From contig CM035414.1 in NCBI GenBank assembly GCA_020310875.1, positions 194,114,653-194,178,652 of the forward strand: DNA of 64,000 nt, read 5' to 3'. The notes beneath the pieces were generated by a model, which saw nothing but the letters and a program-made list of their open reading frames with translations, had not been told where the DNA came from and did no database searches. Source of the stretch: Ceratopteris richardii (taxonomy: Eukaryota > Streptophyta > Polypodiopsida > Polypodiales > Pteridaceae). Positions 1-11,224 of the stretch are shown here, piece after piece (the stretch's first letter is position 1; the number at the start of each line of letters is the position of its first letter). Made by a program: the position numbers and the translations under genes.

Positions 1-601
1 ACTGAGTATGTAATACATATGTGAGTATGTAATATGCATGTGTGTATGTAATATGTGCATGTGTGTATGTAATATTGTGTGTGTATGTATGTGTGTGAAT
101 GTATGTATGCATATGTTTGTGTATGTATATGTGTATGTATGCATATGTTTGCGTATGTATGTGTATGTATGTGTGTGTATGCATGCATGCATGTGCATGA
201 ATATGTGTATGTGAGTATGTAATATGCATGTTTGTATGTAATATATGCATGTGTGTATGTAATATTGTATGTGAATGTATGTGTATGTATCGGTGTGTAT
301 ATATGTGTGTGAATGTATGTATGCATATGTTTGTGTATGTATATGTGTATGTATGCGTATGTTTATGTGTGTATATGTGTATGTATGTGTGTGAATTTAT
401 GTATGCATATGTATGTGTATGCATGTGTGTATACGTGTGTGTGTATGTATGCATGTGTGTATACGTGTGTGTGTGTATATATGCATGTGTGTAAATGTGT
501 GTGTGTATGTATGCATGTGTGTATATATTTGTGTATGTATGCATGTGTGTCTATGTGTGTGTATCTATGCATGTGTGTATGTGTGTGTGTATCTATCTCT
601 A
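1..601. repeat. TG/TATG-rich microsatellite block with 190-bp higher-order unit
   Basis: The block is an imperfect array of TG, TATG and TGCATG units. The stretch starting GTGAGTATGTAATATGCATG occurs at 21 and again at 211, and the following ~130 bp are similar, so a ~190-bp unit has been duplicated on top of the short repeat. Reading frames across it encode only Cys/Val/Tyr/Met repeats and are not genes. Confidence 0.9.
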
Positions 602-775
602 TCTCTCTCTCTCATTCTCTCTCTTTATCTCTCTTTAATCTCTCTTCAATCTCTCTCTCTCTCTCTCTTACATATCTCTCTCACTCTCTCTCTTTATATC
701 TCTTTCTCTTTCTCTTTTTCTCACTCTTTCATCTCTCCCTCTCTCTCTGTCTCTCTGTCTTTTTCACTCTCTATC
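585..775. repeat. CT-rich microsatellite
   Basis: Nearly pure pyrimidine tract (TCTC with occasional A or G) directly following the TG block. Low complexity; no coding signal. Confidence 0.9.
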
Positions 776-1150
776 AATAAAGAATAAAAAAATCACTTAC
801 AGGTATGCCCCTCTTTTGGATTGCTATTGTCAAAGCCTAATGAACATTGTCTCTCATAGAATTCCAAAGAATCAATGCCGAAAAACTCTTGCAAAACCAA
901 AGATAAGAGAAATTACAAAATAGAAAGCGTAGAGAAATAGAAAGGGTAAGTGTATGCGCACCACTTACCAAGATGCAAGATCTAAAGTGAGAGATAGTGT
1001 GTGTGTGTGTAGAGAGAGAGAGAGATCTTTGTGTGTGCACAAGACAATGTAGGTCACAATTCATTTCACGCATGCAAGCTCAAAAGAAGTAGTGCTCAAT
1101 TCAAATATTGTGCAAAATGTCAAATTTTTGCTCTCGGGTCCTTGGACATT
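776..1150. other. Unassigned sequence with short GT and GA tracts
   Basis: No recognisable gene or transposon domain. It contains a short GTGT tract and a GAGA tract near 999-1026. Confidence 0.6.
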
Positions 1151-1155
1151 TTAAA

Positions 1156-1298
1156 GATGGCACCGGTATAAGTGTTGGTATTGGCATCGGTATAGGCATC
1201 GGTATCAGCATCGGTAATTCCAATAGATTATTGATGCCTATACTAATGCTTATATCGACACCTATACCGATGCCAGCGATGCATACCGATGATCCGTT
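1156..1298. repeat. GGTATC/GGCATC hexamer repeats in inverted arms
   Basis: The left arm (about 1163-1215) is built of GGTAT(A/C/T) and GGCATC hexamers. The right arm (about 1227-1290) holds their complements, GATGCC and ATACCG. The two arms could pair as an imperfect hairpin. On the + strand the left arm reads as Gly-Ile repeats, which I consider incidental. Confidence 0.7.
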
Positions 1299-1429
1299 TT
1301 AAATAGTCATACCAACGATGAAGTGATTGTCAGTATGCATAACGACATCTTAATAGATATTTGCAATGATCATACTGACTTTGGGGGGTGAACGTCAGTA
1401 TGGACAGCATCCCTAAGCCCCTCATATGT

Positions 1430-3237
1430 TGTAGTGTATCATCTACAGACTAAATGCATTTTGGTTAGCCATGATGTTGTTTTTGTATACAATGTTGTTG
1501 ATCCATAACTTTCATGTACTAAGGAGACATCAGTTAGCTCCAAAGACATGTATGACACTTTACTGCCTCTTTTTAAAGGTGGACATAGTGTTGGTCCTAA
1601 TGAGAAAAGTTCTTCGCCTTTACATGTTTCATGTGATATCACTCCATTTTTGATGCAGATTCACATGATGCACTTGTTGATGAGAGAGCTGATATTGAGG
1701 AGGAAAAAATTATGTCAAAATTGCTGGTGCAGACATTGCATCAATGAGAATTAGATGCATCTCTCTCATATTGTATTTGTTTTGGCTCTCATAGTGCTTC
1801 TTGACATTATATTCCTATACTATGGTTGCCTCTAGTCTATGTGATGAGAATGACTATGTTTTGTTTGATGAAGCACAAAATTAAAAAAATTGGATGGTTG
1901 TTATGCAATCTGAATATGATGCTATCATGAAGAATGGTACTTGGTCTTTATGTGACTTGTCTCCTAGCAAGAAGGCCATTGGCACTAAGTGGCTATACAA
2001 GCTGAAGCAAAAGCGTGATGGAATAGTTGATAGGTATAAGGCTAGGCTTGTTGCAAAGGGTTATGCTTAGGAAAGAGGCATTGATTTTGATGAGACCTTT
2101 GCTCCTACATGTTGAATGACTACTGTTCATAGCATCTGTGCACTTCGAACACACCATGGTTGGAATGTACATCACTTGGAAATTAAAAGTGCATTTTTGA
2201 ATGGTGATTTGCATGAAGAAGTGTATGTTTTTCATCCCCGTGGCTTTGTGTACAAAGGGCATGAAAACCAAGTGTGCGGCATTATATGGTTTGAAGCATG
2301 CACCACATGCTTGGTATGAAAAGTTACATGCCTACTTGATTGCACATGGTTTTGAGAATATTTCAACAGAGAGCACCTTATATCTTAAGTGTGCTAATGA
2401 TGTGCTTTTGATTATTGTTGTGTATGTCGATGACATGCTGCTCATGAGAAGCATATTGCTGATTTTAAAGCTGATTTGCATGCCTCATTTGAGATGTGAG
2501 ATTTGGGGCATTTGCATCATTATTTGGGCATTTTGTTCATGCAAGTTGATGGTGGAATAGCTTTGTGTCAAACAAAATATATTAACATATTATTGTAGTA
2601 GTTTGACCCTGAAGACTATAAACCTATTACCACTCCTATTGAGATAGGTTTACGATTGAGTCTTGAAGATGGTGGAGATGCATTTGATGTTCTTCTCTAA
2701 CAATAGGTTATTGGATGCTTGATTTACTTATGCATCACTCGGTAGATATTCAGTTTGCTATCTCACAGATGAGCCAGTCTATACATTTCTTAGGTGTGAA
2801 GCATTGGTAGGCAATTAAGCACATCGTTTGCTACTTGAGTTGTACCCAACTACTTGGATTGTTTTATCCCAAGGGAGGATCGCTACCAGTAGATTTACAT
2901 GCTTTTTTTACTATATCTGGGCTGGTTGCTTGTGTTCCATGCTCATTAGTAGTTGGAGGGAAGCTTGTGTTCCATGCTCACACTAAGCATATTGAGGTGC
3001 ACTATCATTATGCCAAGGAGTGGTTCTCTATTGGAGAGTTCATTTTGGCATATGTGCCCACATGAGAGAACATTGAAAACCTTTTCACAAAGGCTCTTAC
3101 TAGGGAGAAGTTTGAAGCTTTTCGCAAAGCTTTGGGCAATGCCATACTTCCTTCTGTGGATTGATTCTACATAGCTTGACACTTCCTTATACATGAGTGT
3201 CAGCTCCTTGTTCACTGCATCACTCCCAGGGGGGATT
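1430..3237 (+). pseudogene. Decayed Ty1/copia polyprotein (integrase end, RT, RNase H)
   Basis: Order on the + strand matches copia pol. A degenerate integrase C-terminal and hinge region lies at 1440-1760. The RT start is at 1980-2110, where KWLYKLKQK and RLVAKGY are readable but followed by a TAG stop. RT continues at 2116-2450, with FLNGDL, LYGLKHAPHAWY and YVDDML in shifted frames. The RNase H/tail is at 2960-3165, with HTKHIEVHYH and LFTKAL readable. Several stops and frameshifts make it non-functional. In a live element this polyprotein would supply reverse transcription and integration. No 5' LTR or gag is seen upstream. Confidence 0.85.
3224..3237 (+). promoter_or_regulatory. Polypurine tract of the copia remnant
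   Basis: Purine run around AGGGGGGATT lies just downstream of the pol tail and directly before a TGTTGATAT LTR-type start. This is the expected plus-strand priming site. Confidence 0.6.
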
Positions 3238-3490
3238 TGTTGATATATTTAGTTAGTGATGTGCGTAAGTACACTAGGACCATCGAGGCACTTTTTTCTC
3301 TCTTTAGGAGGTTTTTTCCCCGGCTTGTATATACACCTATAATCCTAACGGATCACTTATCTTTGTACATTCTTGTGGCAATACACTCGGTATTGTGTGT
3401 TGTGCTCCAAGCTTCTTCTTCTTCCTTGTGTTGTTTGCCTACTTCCGCGGACCTCAAATTCCAAGAGTGGCAAGAGCTACACACAATTTG
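3238..3490 (+). mobile_element. Probable 3' LTR of the copia remnant
   Basis: It starts TGTTGATATATTTAG immediately after the polypurine tract, as a copia 3' LTR should. A matching 5' LTR is not found before 1430, so the right boundary is a guess. Confidence 0.45.
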
Positions 3491-4084
3491 GCAGCATTTT
3501 GCCTATATTTTGTGACATAAGCACCAATAAACTCAATGTCTACAAGTAATCTCAAATTTTTCCTCTTTTTTATGCATTCTCTACATCCCTCTGCAATAGA
3601 AAGCTCACTTATGACATCTCAGTGAAATTGATTGGTAGAGTCTCCTTTGCCCAATGTGAATGTGAGCCAAATCAACCATAATAGATCCACATTCGAGGTG
3701 AGAGCATGAAAATTAGCAGGTAACATATGCAAAAGATCTCTAATGAAAGGTCACAATTTCATACATCCATCCCATGATAGATACATGTGGTTTCTGGACT
3801 CTCTTCACTTTGATCTTCCACCTATATCACCAAGATATATGCAAGAGGAGTATACCCCTATTAAAAAACTCGCCACCCCTCTCAATTTTTCTTAAATTCA
3901 AGTTTTTCTTCATTATAAATATAATCATTGTTCTCAGCTACAAAATAAAAGTACATCTGAATGCTTTTCTTTATAACCCCCCCCCCCCCCCCCTCCCCGG
4001 CCCCCAAAAAAAAATGATGAGCGCATGTAGCGAATAACGAATTCTAATACAAAGAATGCTCAATACGTATGTTATTAAAACTCT
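3491..4084. other. Unassigned sequence with a 17-C homopolymer
   Basis: No domain recognised. A run of 17 C lies at 3977-3993, followed by CCCC and an A9 run. Confidence 0.6.
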
Positions 4085-4350
4085 CTAGGGAAAGATGTGA
4101 GGTCAACTTTGGCAAGGCCTTGAGAGAGTGGTCTCTAGGGAAATTTCTACAGTGCTTAAGTAGAAGGATTCTAGATTTTAAAACCTCTTCGCTAGGAAAC
4201 ATGATACTGTATTCAAGGATGGAAACAACATGCTAAAACTAAAGTGTATCCCTCATGATCAAAATAGTGTTATTATGCTTCTTCGTTGCGGTCTCTAATT
4301 CACTTTCATTATTTTGATTTTTGTCAATGTAAGGCATTTTTTTAAAAGAA
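4085..4350 (+). pseudogene. LINE ORF2 3'-terminal remnant
   Basis: Conceptual translation shows a degraded match to the C-terminus of the intact LINE ORF2 of this window (56170-56400). The stretch REWSLGKFLQCLSRRIL corresponds to REWSIEKSLFLLGKRI. The same sequence type recurs at 43890-44067. Stops are frequent. Confidence 0.65.
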
Positions 4351-4628
4351 CTTCAAGTACTGTATATTTTGTTGCTTTTTTCAACAAAAATATTGATTTA
4401 TAACGTCGCTTCTTGGAAAAGAAGAAAACCAAAGAAAGAAGCGCTTTCTCTAATTCAAAAAAGTGGTGGGAAAGAAAAAACCAAAAGCCAACAAAACAAA
4501 AAAAATGTACAATCTTTAAGAAAAGTTAGGTCAAGGAGTTCCTCCCAAGAATGATTAGTATGAACAATGAGGAATGTGTGACAAAAAGCAAAACCAAGAT
4601 GTCATCGTGAGACAGTTTTGAAATCTCC

Positions 4629-4898
4629 TTGGGGTTAATTCTCCTCTTTCCACACGAAAGTGGAAATGCATGGGATCTTTATGATCCTTTGTCTAATAGT
4701 GATCAAAAAAAGTTCGCCAAGACATTGCTAGGGATTTTGATGATCCATCCTTTGTCTATTAGTGAGATCAAGGAGGAAATTGATGCCCTTCCATTAAGAA
4801 AAGGGCCTCATCTAGATGGTCTCACTAATGGATTCCTTAATGCCTTCAAAGATTTCCTTGCTAGTCCTTTACCTCTAGTGCCGATGGAAGCCGTATAG
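4629..4898 (+). pseudogene. LINE RT N-terminal fragment (longest open piece)
   Basis: Best preserved open stretch of the 4420-7000 LINE. It contains the ISEIKEEIDALPLRKGP segment corresponding to ISESEIIEVIDALPLGKSP of the intact copy, just before the RT fingers. The usual GPDG is changed to HLDG. Confidence 0.7.
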
Positions 4899-5703
4899 TT
4901 TGGTTCCCTTCACATATGTTTGAATGAAGGGGTTACTAAACTAAGTCATAAAAAAAAAAAAGATAGCAAGAACAAGATTGGGGCTTTGAAAAAATGAACA
5001 AGAGTAGTATCCCGTGATCAATTACAATGTCTCTATGCTTTCTAGATCAATTACAATATCTCTATGCTACCTACATCAAAGAAGGCTTCTCCTTTCGCAC
5101 TAGGATCCTTCCTGCCCTAGTTCTACCTTAGGGGGGTTTAAGGCTTTTGTATCCTAGCCATGTCCGATGTCTAACCCTTCATTTGTTGAATACGGGGGCA
5201 CCATCACTTTTAGTTCCAATCAATTCAATCTAAACCAGAAGACGAGATCTCAATGATCAAACTTCCTTAAGAAAAAGAACAACGTTAAAAACCGGAGGCA
5301 AATCTCCAACATCGAATGATATCCAAGGCCTTTGCTAATCGCATCATGATCCACCTATTTTTTTGGCTTTACAAAGATCAGAAAGGCTTCATCAATGCCA
5401 GATCCATTTCAAAAGCCATCTAGAAGAGCTAGGAAGACCTTGAACATCCAAAAAAATCTTTGAAGAACTTATTTTTTGAAGATTCATTTTGATCCATAGG
5501 AGTGGGACTTCAGCTTACAAACTCTTAAGCATTTATGTTCTGAACAAGATCTTTCAAGACGATGCCCAATCTCCTTGAAGATGCCTTGACTCAAATCAAT
5601 CTTAATACTCATCTTTTCCCCTCTATAAATATTTGCATGCCCTTCATATTCTTGAGATTGATCCTATGGCTAATAAGCTCTCCGCAAAATGGATGATTAA
5701 ACC

Positions 5704-5799
5704 TTAGATCAACAACAGTGAGTCCTTATCAAAGATAATCTTTACAAACAATTAGATCAACAACAGTGAGTCTTTATCAAAGATAATCTTTACAAACAA
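5704..5799. repeat. 48-bp tandem duplication inside LINE remnant
   Basis: The segment beginning TTAGATCAACAACAGTGAGT occurs at 5704 and at 5752 with almost no change, giving two head-to-tail 48-bp units. It duplicates a piece of the ORF2 region after MANKL. Confidence 0.85.
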
Positions 5800-7233
5800 G
5801 CATAACCTAACATTATCGTGTGCCCCAAGTCGTATGGTCTTCATTTTCTCACTTTTTCCTTTTTTCCCAGTCGTGGGGTACTCACTTGATTTACCCCCTT
5901 TGGATTGCCTAGAACAAGATGAAGCCTCATTGAATTGTCAATACGCATTGAAAACAAATAGAAGGTACCAAGCAAAATAACTCCATTTGGCTTTCTGTTT
6001 CTAGCAACAAGGGTGTCAAGAAGGGAAATATTAAACTTAAAAAAATCTCTAGTCCAAAGGTTTTGATCTATGAAAATAGTGTTGGTGTAAATCTAGAAGA
6101 AGTTACATAAAACTTGAAAACATTAATCAATGTCCGAGAGTGGACTTTGATGACTTTTGCCTCCTATATAAGTGGTCCAAAACTTGGAAGGATTTGGTGA
6201 TTCGCCTCATTGTATGCCAAGATCATCCAGGTCCCAAAGGATTGAGATGTAGAAAGAGAAATGAAATCAAAGATGTCCCAACTAAAATAAAACACTTGAA
6301 TTTCACGAAGATCTAAAGAGAACTTAGTGCTTGAGTTGGTCTTGGATCAGATGGTATCTTAACTTTAAGGTCTCTAAGAGAGTCTCATGTAGAGTAGGAA
6401 AGTGAACTTTTTTTGGAAAGCCTTACATCATAATATTTGTACTAGTGTGAAAGCTAACAAGATATATGATGTTATGTCATGGTGTATCACTCATCTGTTC
6501 TTCGCATGTCCTAAGATTACTCTCAGCTAAAGGGGATTTTGTGAGCCTCTACCAACCTCAGTGACTAGAAATAATCTAAATTGGATGATGCCATAAGGCT
6601 ACACCTTAGCCATTTGGAATGCAATTAGAAGTATATCCCTTAAGAGAATTGGAAGGAGTAGTACACTTTTAAATTTGGAGATTCTCCAAGATAATGGGTC
6701 CTTGATACTTCCCTTGACCTCCCAACTAGATGGATAAGGAGCTCTAATAGATCCTTCTTCAAGCATCATAGAGTCTTTGTTCTATAGAAGAATAGTCTCA
6801 AAAGCAAGTGGTTCCTACAGGAAGGGGATCATAAAATTATTAACCTCCTTAGCTCAACTCCTCAGCCCAACATAGTTACCTTTTCAGCTCCCCTCGGGAA
6901 GGGTAGTTATACATTTTTCGCTCCTTTTTATCTCATTTTAAGTTATTGTACCTCGTCATTTGCTAATACATTTTACGTTTTCTTAAAGAAAATTCAGGTC
7001 TATTTTAGAAAAATACGTAATATCAATTGGCCATAGGACTGAATGTTTTTATGATGCTTGACTTTCTCATCAAAAGCACAAAACACATTAACCTTCTCTA
7101 TCTACCAACCACACTGAGGGGAGTGTCACATGCTAGCACATGTAGCACGTCACATTTTGTTTTTCAAATAGAATAAATAGATTTTACTAAATCAAATAAT
7201 CTCATAAATGGTAACATTCCTCCGCTTGAAAAC

Positions 7234-8067
7234 AAACTAACTTTAGTAACAAGTGGCTTGCCGGTAAGAACTGACACTTACAAACAATTAGTCCACGGGG
7301 GAACCACTCGTTTCGAAGCCACTATCGCACAGTTTTGAGTGGGGGCCTAGGGCGAAACATTTGGCCGACGAGGCAAACTTTTTTGAGCTCCTCCTAAGTT
7401 GACAGAATTGCGGATCTACTGAGGAAGACCATGGGGGGGCTCAACACTCTCGGAGGGCCCAGGGGGGGCACAAAACCCCCCCTCCAACAGAGAGGCCAGG
7501 TAACTGGTCTCCCCCGAAGGAGGGGTTACCTGCCCCAACTCCAACAGACTCTGGCAGACAATTGGAAAGAAAATTAGACTTCAGAAACATCTTAGTTGGC
7601 AGCAAGCCCTGCTGGGAGAAGCGATCGGCTGCTCCGCGACTCTCTCGAACGCCATCAGAGGGGAGGTCCTATGGAAAATCTAGTGAGAAAGATGTGCTCT
7701 CAACTTCAGTGACTCCCCCAAGGAGTGATCAATTGAGAAATTGTTGTTCCTCCTTGGCAAAAGGATTTTTAACTGTAAGAAATCCCCCCCCCCCCCCCCT
7801 TCAGGCATCGTCAAGTTCTCCTTTTGATCAATAACAAGCTTAAACCCAAGTGGGCCCCTCATGAGGGTGATGAGAGGGTGATTAACCTTCTTTGTAATGC
7901 CATCTAAGCTCTGTAAAAGCTTCCCCTGCTTTGTGGGATTTGGGGGGTCTCGTGGGCACTAGTCCCCTTCTCTTCTACTTTTCTTTCTTTATTTAATTCA
8001 AGTTCGGGAGAGTAGGCTAATGCCAAACTTCCTTTACATTAAAAAAAAAAAGAAACTAACCTTAGTA
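7234..8067 (+). mobile_element. 5'-inverted (twin-primed) truncated LINE with TSD
   Basis: Flanked by AAACTAACTTTAGTA (7234-7248) and AAACTAACCTTAGTA (8053-8067), a 15-bp TSD with one mismatch. The left part (7249 to about 7527) is the reverse complement of the start of LINE ORF1 (compare 51240-51525). The right part (about 7528-8052) is the + strand 3' end of the same LINE: ORF2 C-terminus, 3' UTR and a poly(A) tail. An inverted 5' segment joined to a 3' segment is the signature of twin priming during target-primed reverse transcription. About 4.5 kb of element is missing between the two parts. A short shared TTACCTGCCC-like stretch sits at the junction. Confidence 0.85.
7528..7910 (+). pseudogene. 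LINE ORF2 C-terminal fragment
   Basis: Homologous to 56040-56415 of the intact LINE, including the AIGCSA-like and KPKWxPHEGDERVI-like regions. A run of 16 C (7784-7799) replaces the 8 C of the intact copy and shifts the frame. A stop follows GGGAGGTCCTATGGAAAATC, so it is non-functional. Confidence 0.8.
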
Positions 8068-8639
8068 CGCATGTATGGTCACTAACATGTCACACCAGAG
8101 AGATATAATAAACATGTATCATGTGATAAACAAAACACATGCATAAAATTTCTCAATCAAGTAACTTAATGTATTTGTAAATTATATGTAACAATCAAAT
8201 CACCATAATGTGGCATAAATGATAATAAACTTTTAGTATCTCCATCAACTAGTGGTGGAACATAAGCAACAAAACTAATTCCTCTCAAGAAAGATGAAAG
8301 TTGGACGGTTGAAACAAGGTTACTAAATCAAACATCCAAAGATAGATGGAAGTTGGACGCTGGAATAGCTCATAGACCTGCTTTATTTGAAATATAAAGA
8401 ACCTAATCATATGAAAGACAATGAATACAGGGATATAATATTGAATTTCATAATCATTGGATCTCTTCTCTTATTGTACTCCAATTAGAATAGTCGGAAA
8501 GTCATAGATAGCTAGCAGGCCACGCTTACAAGCGCATGATAACAAAATCAGCATCTAAAGAAAATAAATTAAGATCCACAAGTCATTTCTCCCTATCAAA
8601 GTACTAATTTCATTCCTTTCATAATACTCATTCACAAAA
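8068..8639. other. AT-rich sequence, nothing recognised
   Basis: No open frame of note, no domain, and no repeat beyond general AT richness. Confidence 0.6.
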
Positions 8640-9062
8640 GGTCGTCATTTTCTTTAGGAAGAAAGGTCTTCACGTCGCTTCACATTATGACAACTATTAT
8701 ATACACTAATTAAAAGTTAACATCAAACGATCTTTTGAAATTTCTCATGCATCCTCCTCCTGAATTTTTGCGCGATCATGCTTGCAAAGATCTCGACTCT
8801 AGTCAATGTTTTTGTCTCTTTCTTAGGCATTTCGGTGGGATTTAGGGTAGCTATGACCCCACGATGGGACTCAATTCTTACCCGAATCGAGAGTAAGCTT
8901 CAATACTGGAATGGATTGCAACTTAATGTGGTGGAAGAAGTTATTTTGGTGAATAAATTTCTCCTTTCTTCTATAATTAACTTGTGGGCTTTCCGGATAC
9001 CTACCAACTATGAGATTTCGAAAGGAAATGATATTTCCAGAAGCCTCTTCTTAACTAGGGAC
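8640..9062 (+). pseudogene. LINE RT fragment, left half of a split LINE
   Basis: Readable ORF2 segment. FLGISVGF and TPRWDSILTRIESKLQYWNG correspond to LLGIPLGF and QRWNWVLAKLENKLNYWRG of the intact LINE (RT thumb and downstream). It ends at a LTRD sequence equivalent to LWTGD. The next part of the same protein (N-K-GVP, equivalent to HNRRGVP) begins at 42896, directly after an H-type LTR. I therefore read this as the left half of one old LINE cut by element H. Confidence 0.75.
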
Positions 9063-9359
9063 TGAAGTATTATTTATGGTGATGCACTATGGTGCACTCT
9101 CCTTCTTGAGAGCTCCACGATTATATCCTCAAAGTAGAAAATGGAGCTCTAGGTGCCACTTATGGTACTCTACATAGAGGCTACAGAATACATAGAAAAG
9201 CCTAGTACACAAGGAGCACAAACAAAGACTTCTTAGGTGTTACAAATGCGGTCAAACTTAGAGTCTCTGGTTGACGAGATCACTATATGTTTTATTAAAG
9301 AAGATATACAAAAGTGTCGAGCACTCATTTGGCCTTCCATATGGACACTAAGGATAACA
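9063..9359 (-). mobile_element. 3' LTR of copia element H
   Basis: On the - strand it starts TGTTATCC and ends near CTTCA. It aligns along its length with 42600-42892. A polypurine tract (reverse of ATCTCCCACTAA) lies at 9360-9373. Confidence 0.75.
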
Positions 9360-9387
9360 ATCTCCCACTAAGGGCCAATTTTTAAGG

Positions 9388-9607
9388 GTGCACACAGTAC
9401 TCCGCACAGAGGCTACAAAATATGCAGAAAAACACAGTACACAGGGAGCACGAAGATAGACTTCTTAGGTCTTACAAATGCAGTCGAACTTATAGTCTAT
9501 GATTGACCAAGCCACTATATGTTTTATCAAAGAACATATAGAAAGAAGTGTCGGGTGGCCATTTGGGCCTTTCACATGGACACTAACCGTAACAATCTCC
9601 CACTAAA
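9388..9607 (-). repeat. Second partial H LTR plus polypurine tract (232-bp duplication)
   Basis: The 3' part of the + reading of the LTR, together with its polypurine tract, is repeated. The landmark GAGGCTAC occurs at 9177 and 9409 and TAACAATCTCCCACTAA occurs twice. The order is LTR, PPT, partial LTR, PPT, pol. Confidence 0.8.
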
Positions 9608-9742
9608 GGCCAATATGGCCAAAGTAACTATGTGAGAAAAAATAAAGAATGATAAAGAATACCTAATTGTAAGTATACAAACTATACCTCCCACTTGATG
9701 GGCATGTTACGCAATATACAAGTGACTGTGTAAGATCATGAA

Positions 9743-10690
9743 TCAAGTAACTCCCATCAAGTGACAACAGTGTCGAAAGCTATCATGTGGTAGAGCTTTA
9801 GTCAAAGCATCTGTAACATTATCTCGAATGTGAACCTTATCAAGAATAATGTGCTCAATGGCTAAGCAATCTCTAATGAAGTGATACCTCACCTCAACGT
9901 GCTTGATCTTTGCATGATAGACCAGATTCTTTGCCAAAGCAATGGCACTCTGACTGTCACTGAGCAAATGAGGTACATGTTGAGGTAAAGCCATATCATA
10001 AGCAAGATGAGAAAGCCACAATGCTTCCTTACATGCCTCACTTGCTACAACATACTATGCTTTTGTGGTGGAAACAACTGTACATTCTTGAAGATGAGAT
10101 CTCCAAGAGATAGCATCTCCAGCAAAATGAAAAATATACCTTGATGTAGACTTACGATTGTCTACACAACTAGCATAGTCAGAATCTGTGTAACCAATAA
10201 TGGATGCTTTCCCTCTACCTAAGCATAGAGACTTGTCCTTAGTGCCGTGCAGATATCTCAAAATCATCTTGATCGCTTCCCAATGTTTCTTGCCAAGATT
10301 CGACATATATCTGCTCACAACTCCCACTGCAAATGCAATGTCTATTCTCGTAGCTACCATAGCATACATGAGACTATCAACAACAAATTGATAGGGAATT
10401 TTGGTCATGAATTCCTTTTCCTCATTTGATTTGGGGCAATCATCCTTTCCCAATTTCACAAATGTGGGTAAATAAGTGCTCAATGCCTTTCCACTCGTCA
10501 TATTAAACCTATGAAGTACTTTGGATATGTCCTCACTTTGAGACAAGTATATGCATCTTTTACTCCTATCACGAGTAATGCACATGCCAAGAATATGTTT
10601 GGCATCTCCCAAATCCTTTCTATCAAATATCTGAGTCAACTTCATTCTTAGAATTGCCAAGTCATAAGAGGACTTCCCAACAATCAACAT
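9743..10690 (-). pseudogene. Copia H RT palm end and RNase H
   Basis: The - strand frame 10690-10055 encodes the copia RT C-terminus (KDLGDAKHILGM, Y-L-S-Q) and the start of RNase H (GYTDSDYASCVDNRKSTS, with the first catalytic-type Asp). After a stop near 10055 it continues as 10021-9743 (SDSQSAIALAKN, HAKIKHVEVRYHF, DALTKALP), the usual end of copia RNase H. Only one in-frame stop separates the parts. In the live element this would complete cDNA synthesis in the cytoplasmic particle. Confidence 0.9.
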
Positions 10691-11224
10691 ATCATCGACA
10701 TAAAGTATCCATCATATCAAGTTGCCATCTAAGCATCTCTTTGTGTAGAGACAATGATCGTCATTGTTTCAAGAATAGCCTTGAGACTTCATAAAAGCAT
10801 CAAACTTTTGGTACCATTGTCTAGGGGACTGGTTAAGTCCATACAATCTCTTCTTGAGTTTACAAACTAGAATTTCCTTGCCAAGAACTAGATAACCCTT
10901 TGGTTGTTCCGTATAGATCTCATTTGTAAGATCTTCATGCAAGAAAGTAGTCTTCACGTCCATTTGGACTATCCCTAAGTCCTCCATTGCAATGAATCTA
11001 AGCAACATGCGGAGGGTAGTCATCTTGACCACTAGAGGGAATATTTTCTTGAAATCAACACCATGTTGTTGCTTAAAACATTTTGCAACAAGTCGTGATT
11101 TATATTTTGGAGAAGCACTATCTGATGTGAATTTCAGCCTATATACCCATTTACATGGTAAAGCTTTCTTGCCATTTGGCAAAGCTACTAGATCCCAAGT
11201 ACCATTCTTGGGAATATAATCCAA
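10690..11224 (-). pseudogene. Copia H reverse transcriptase, N-terminal half
   Basis: The frame 11224-10769 reads NGTWDLVALP, KWVYRLKF, RLVAKCF, a DVKTTFLHEDL block (canonical DVKTAFLHGDL) and KKRLYGLNQSPRQWY. The catalytic YVDDMLIVG lies just after a frame break, around 10700-10680. RLVAKGF is changed to RLVAKCF. Confidence 0.9.

Larger units (their letters stand above)
4420..7000 (+). pseudogene. Old decayed LINE ORF2 copy (RT to C-terminus)
   Basis: Co-linear with ORF2 of the intact LINE at 52591. The pre-RT motif IDALPLRKGPHLDGLTNGF is at 4770-4840, an ANRI and DQKGFI block at 5325-5400, and an MANKLSAKWMIKP block at 5660-5700. A W-K-W/IW region follows at 5930-6050 and the C-terminal zinc-binding/RNase H-like tail at 6250-6850. 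Many stops, frameshifts and internal deletions (for example between 5620 and 5640) show great age. The 3' end is near 6930-7000. Confidence 0.75.

Noticed and set aside
228-787. Open frames rich in Cys, Val, Tyr, Met or Ser, Leu over the microsatellites
   Set aside because: They are translations of TG and CT repeats in several frames at once; no gene.
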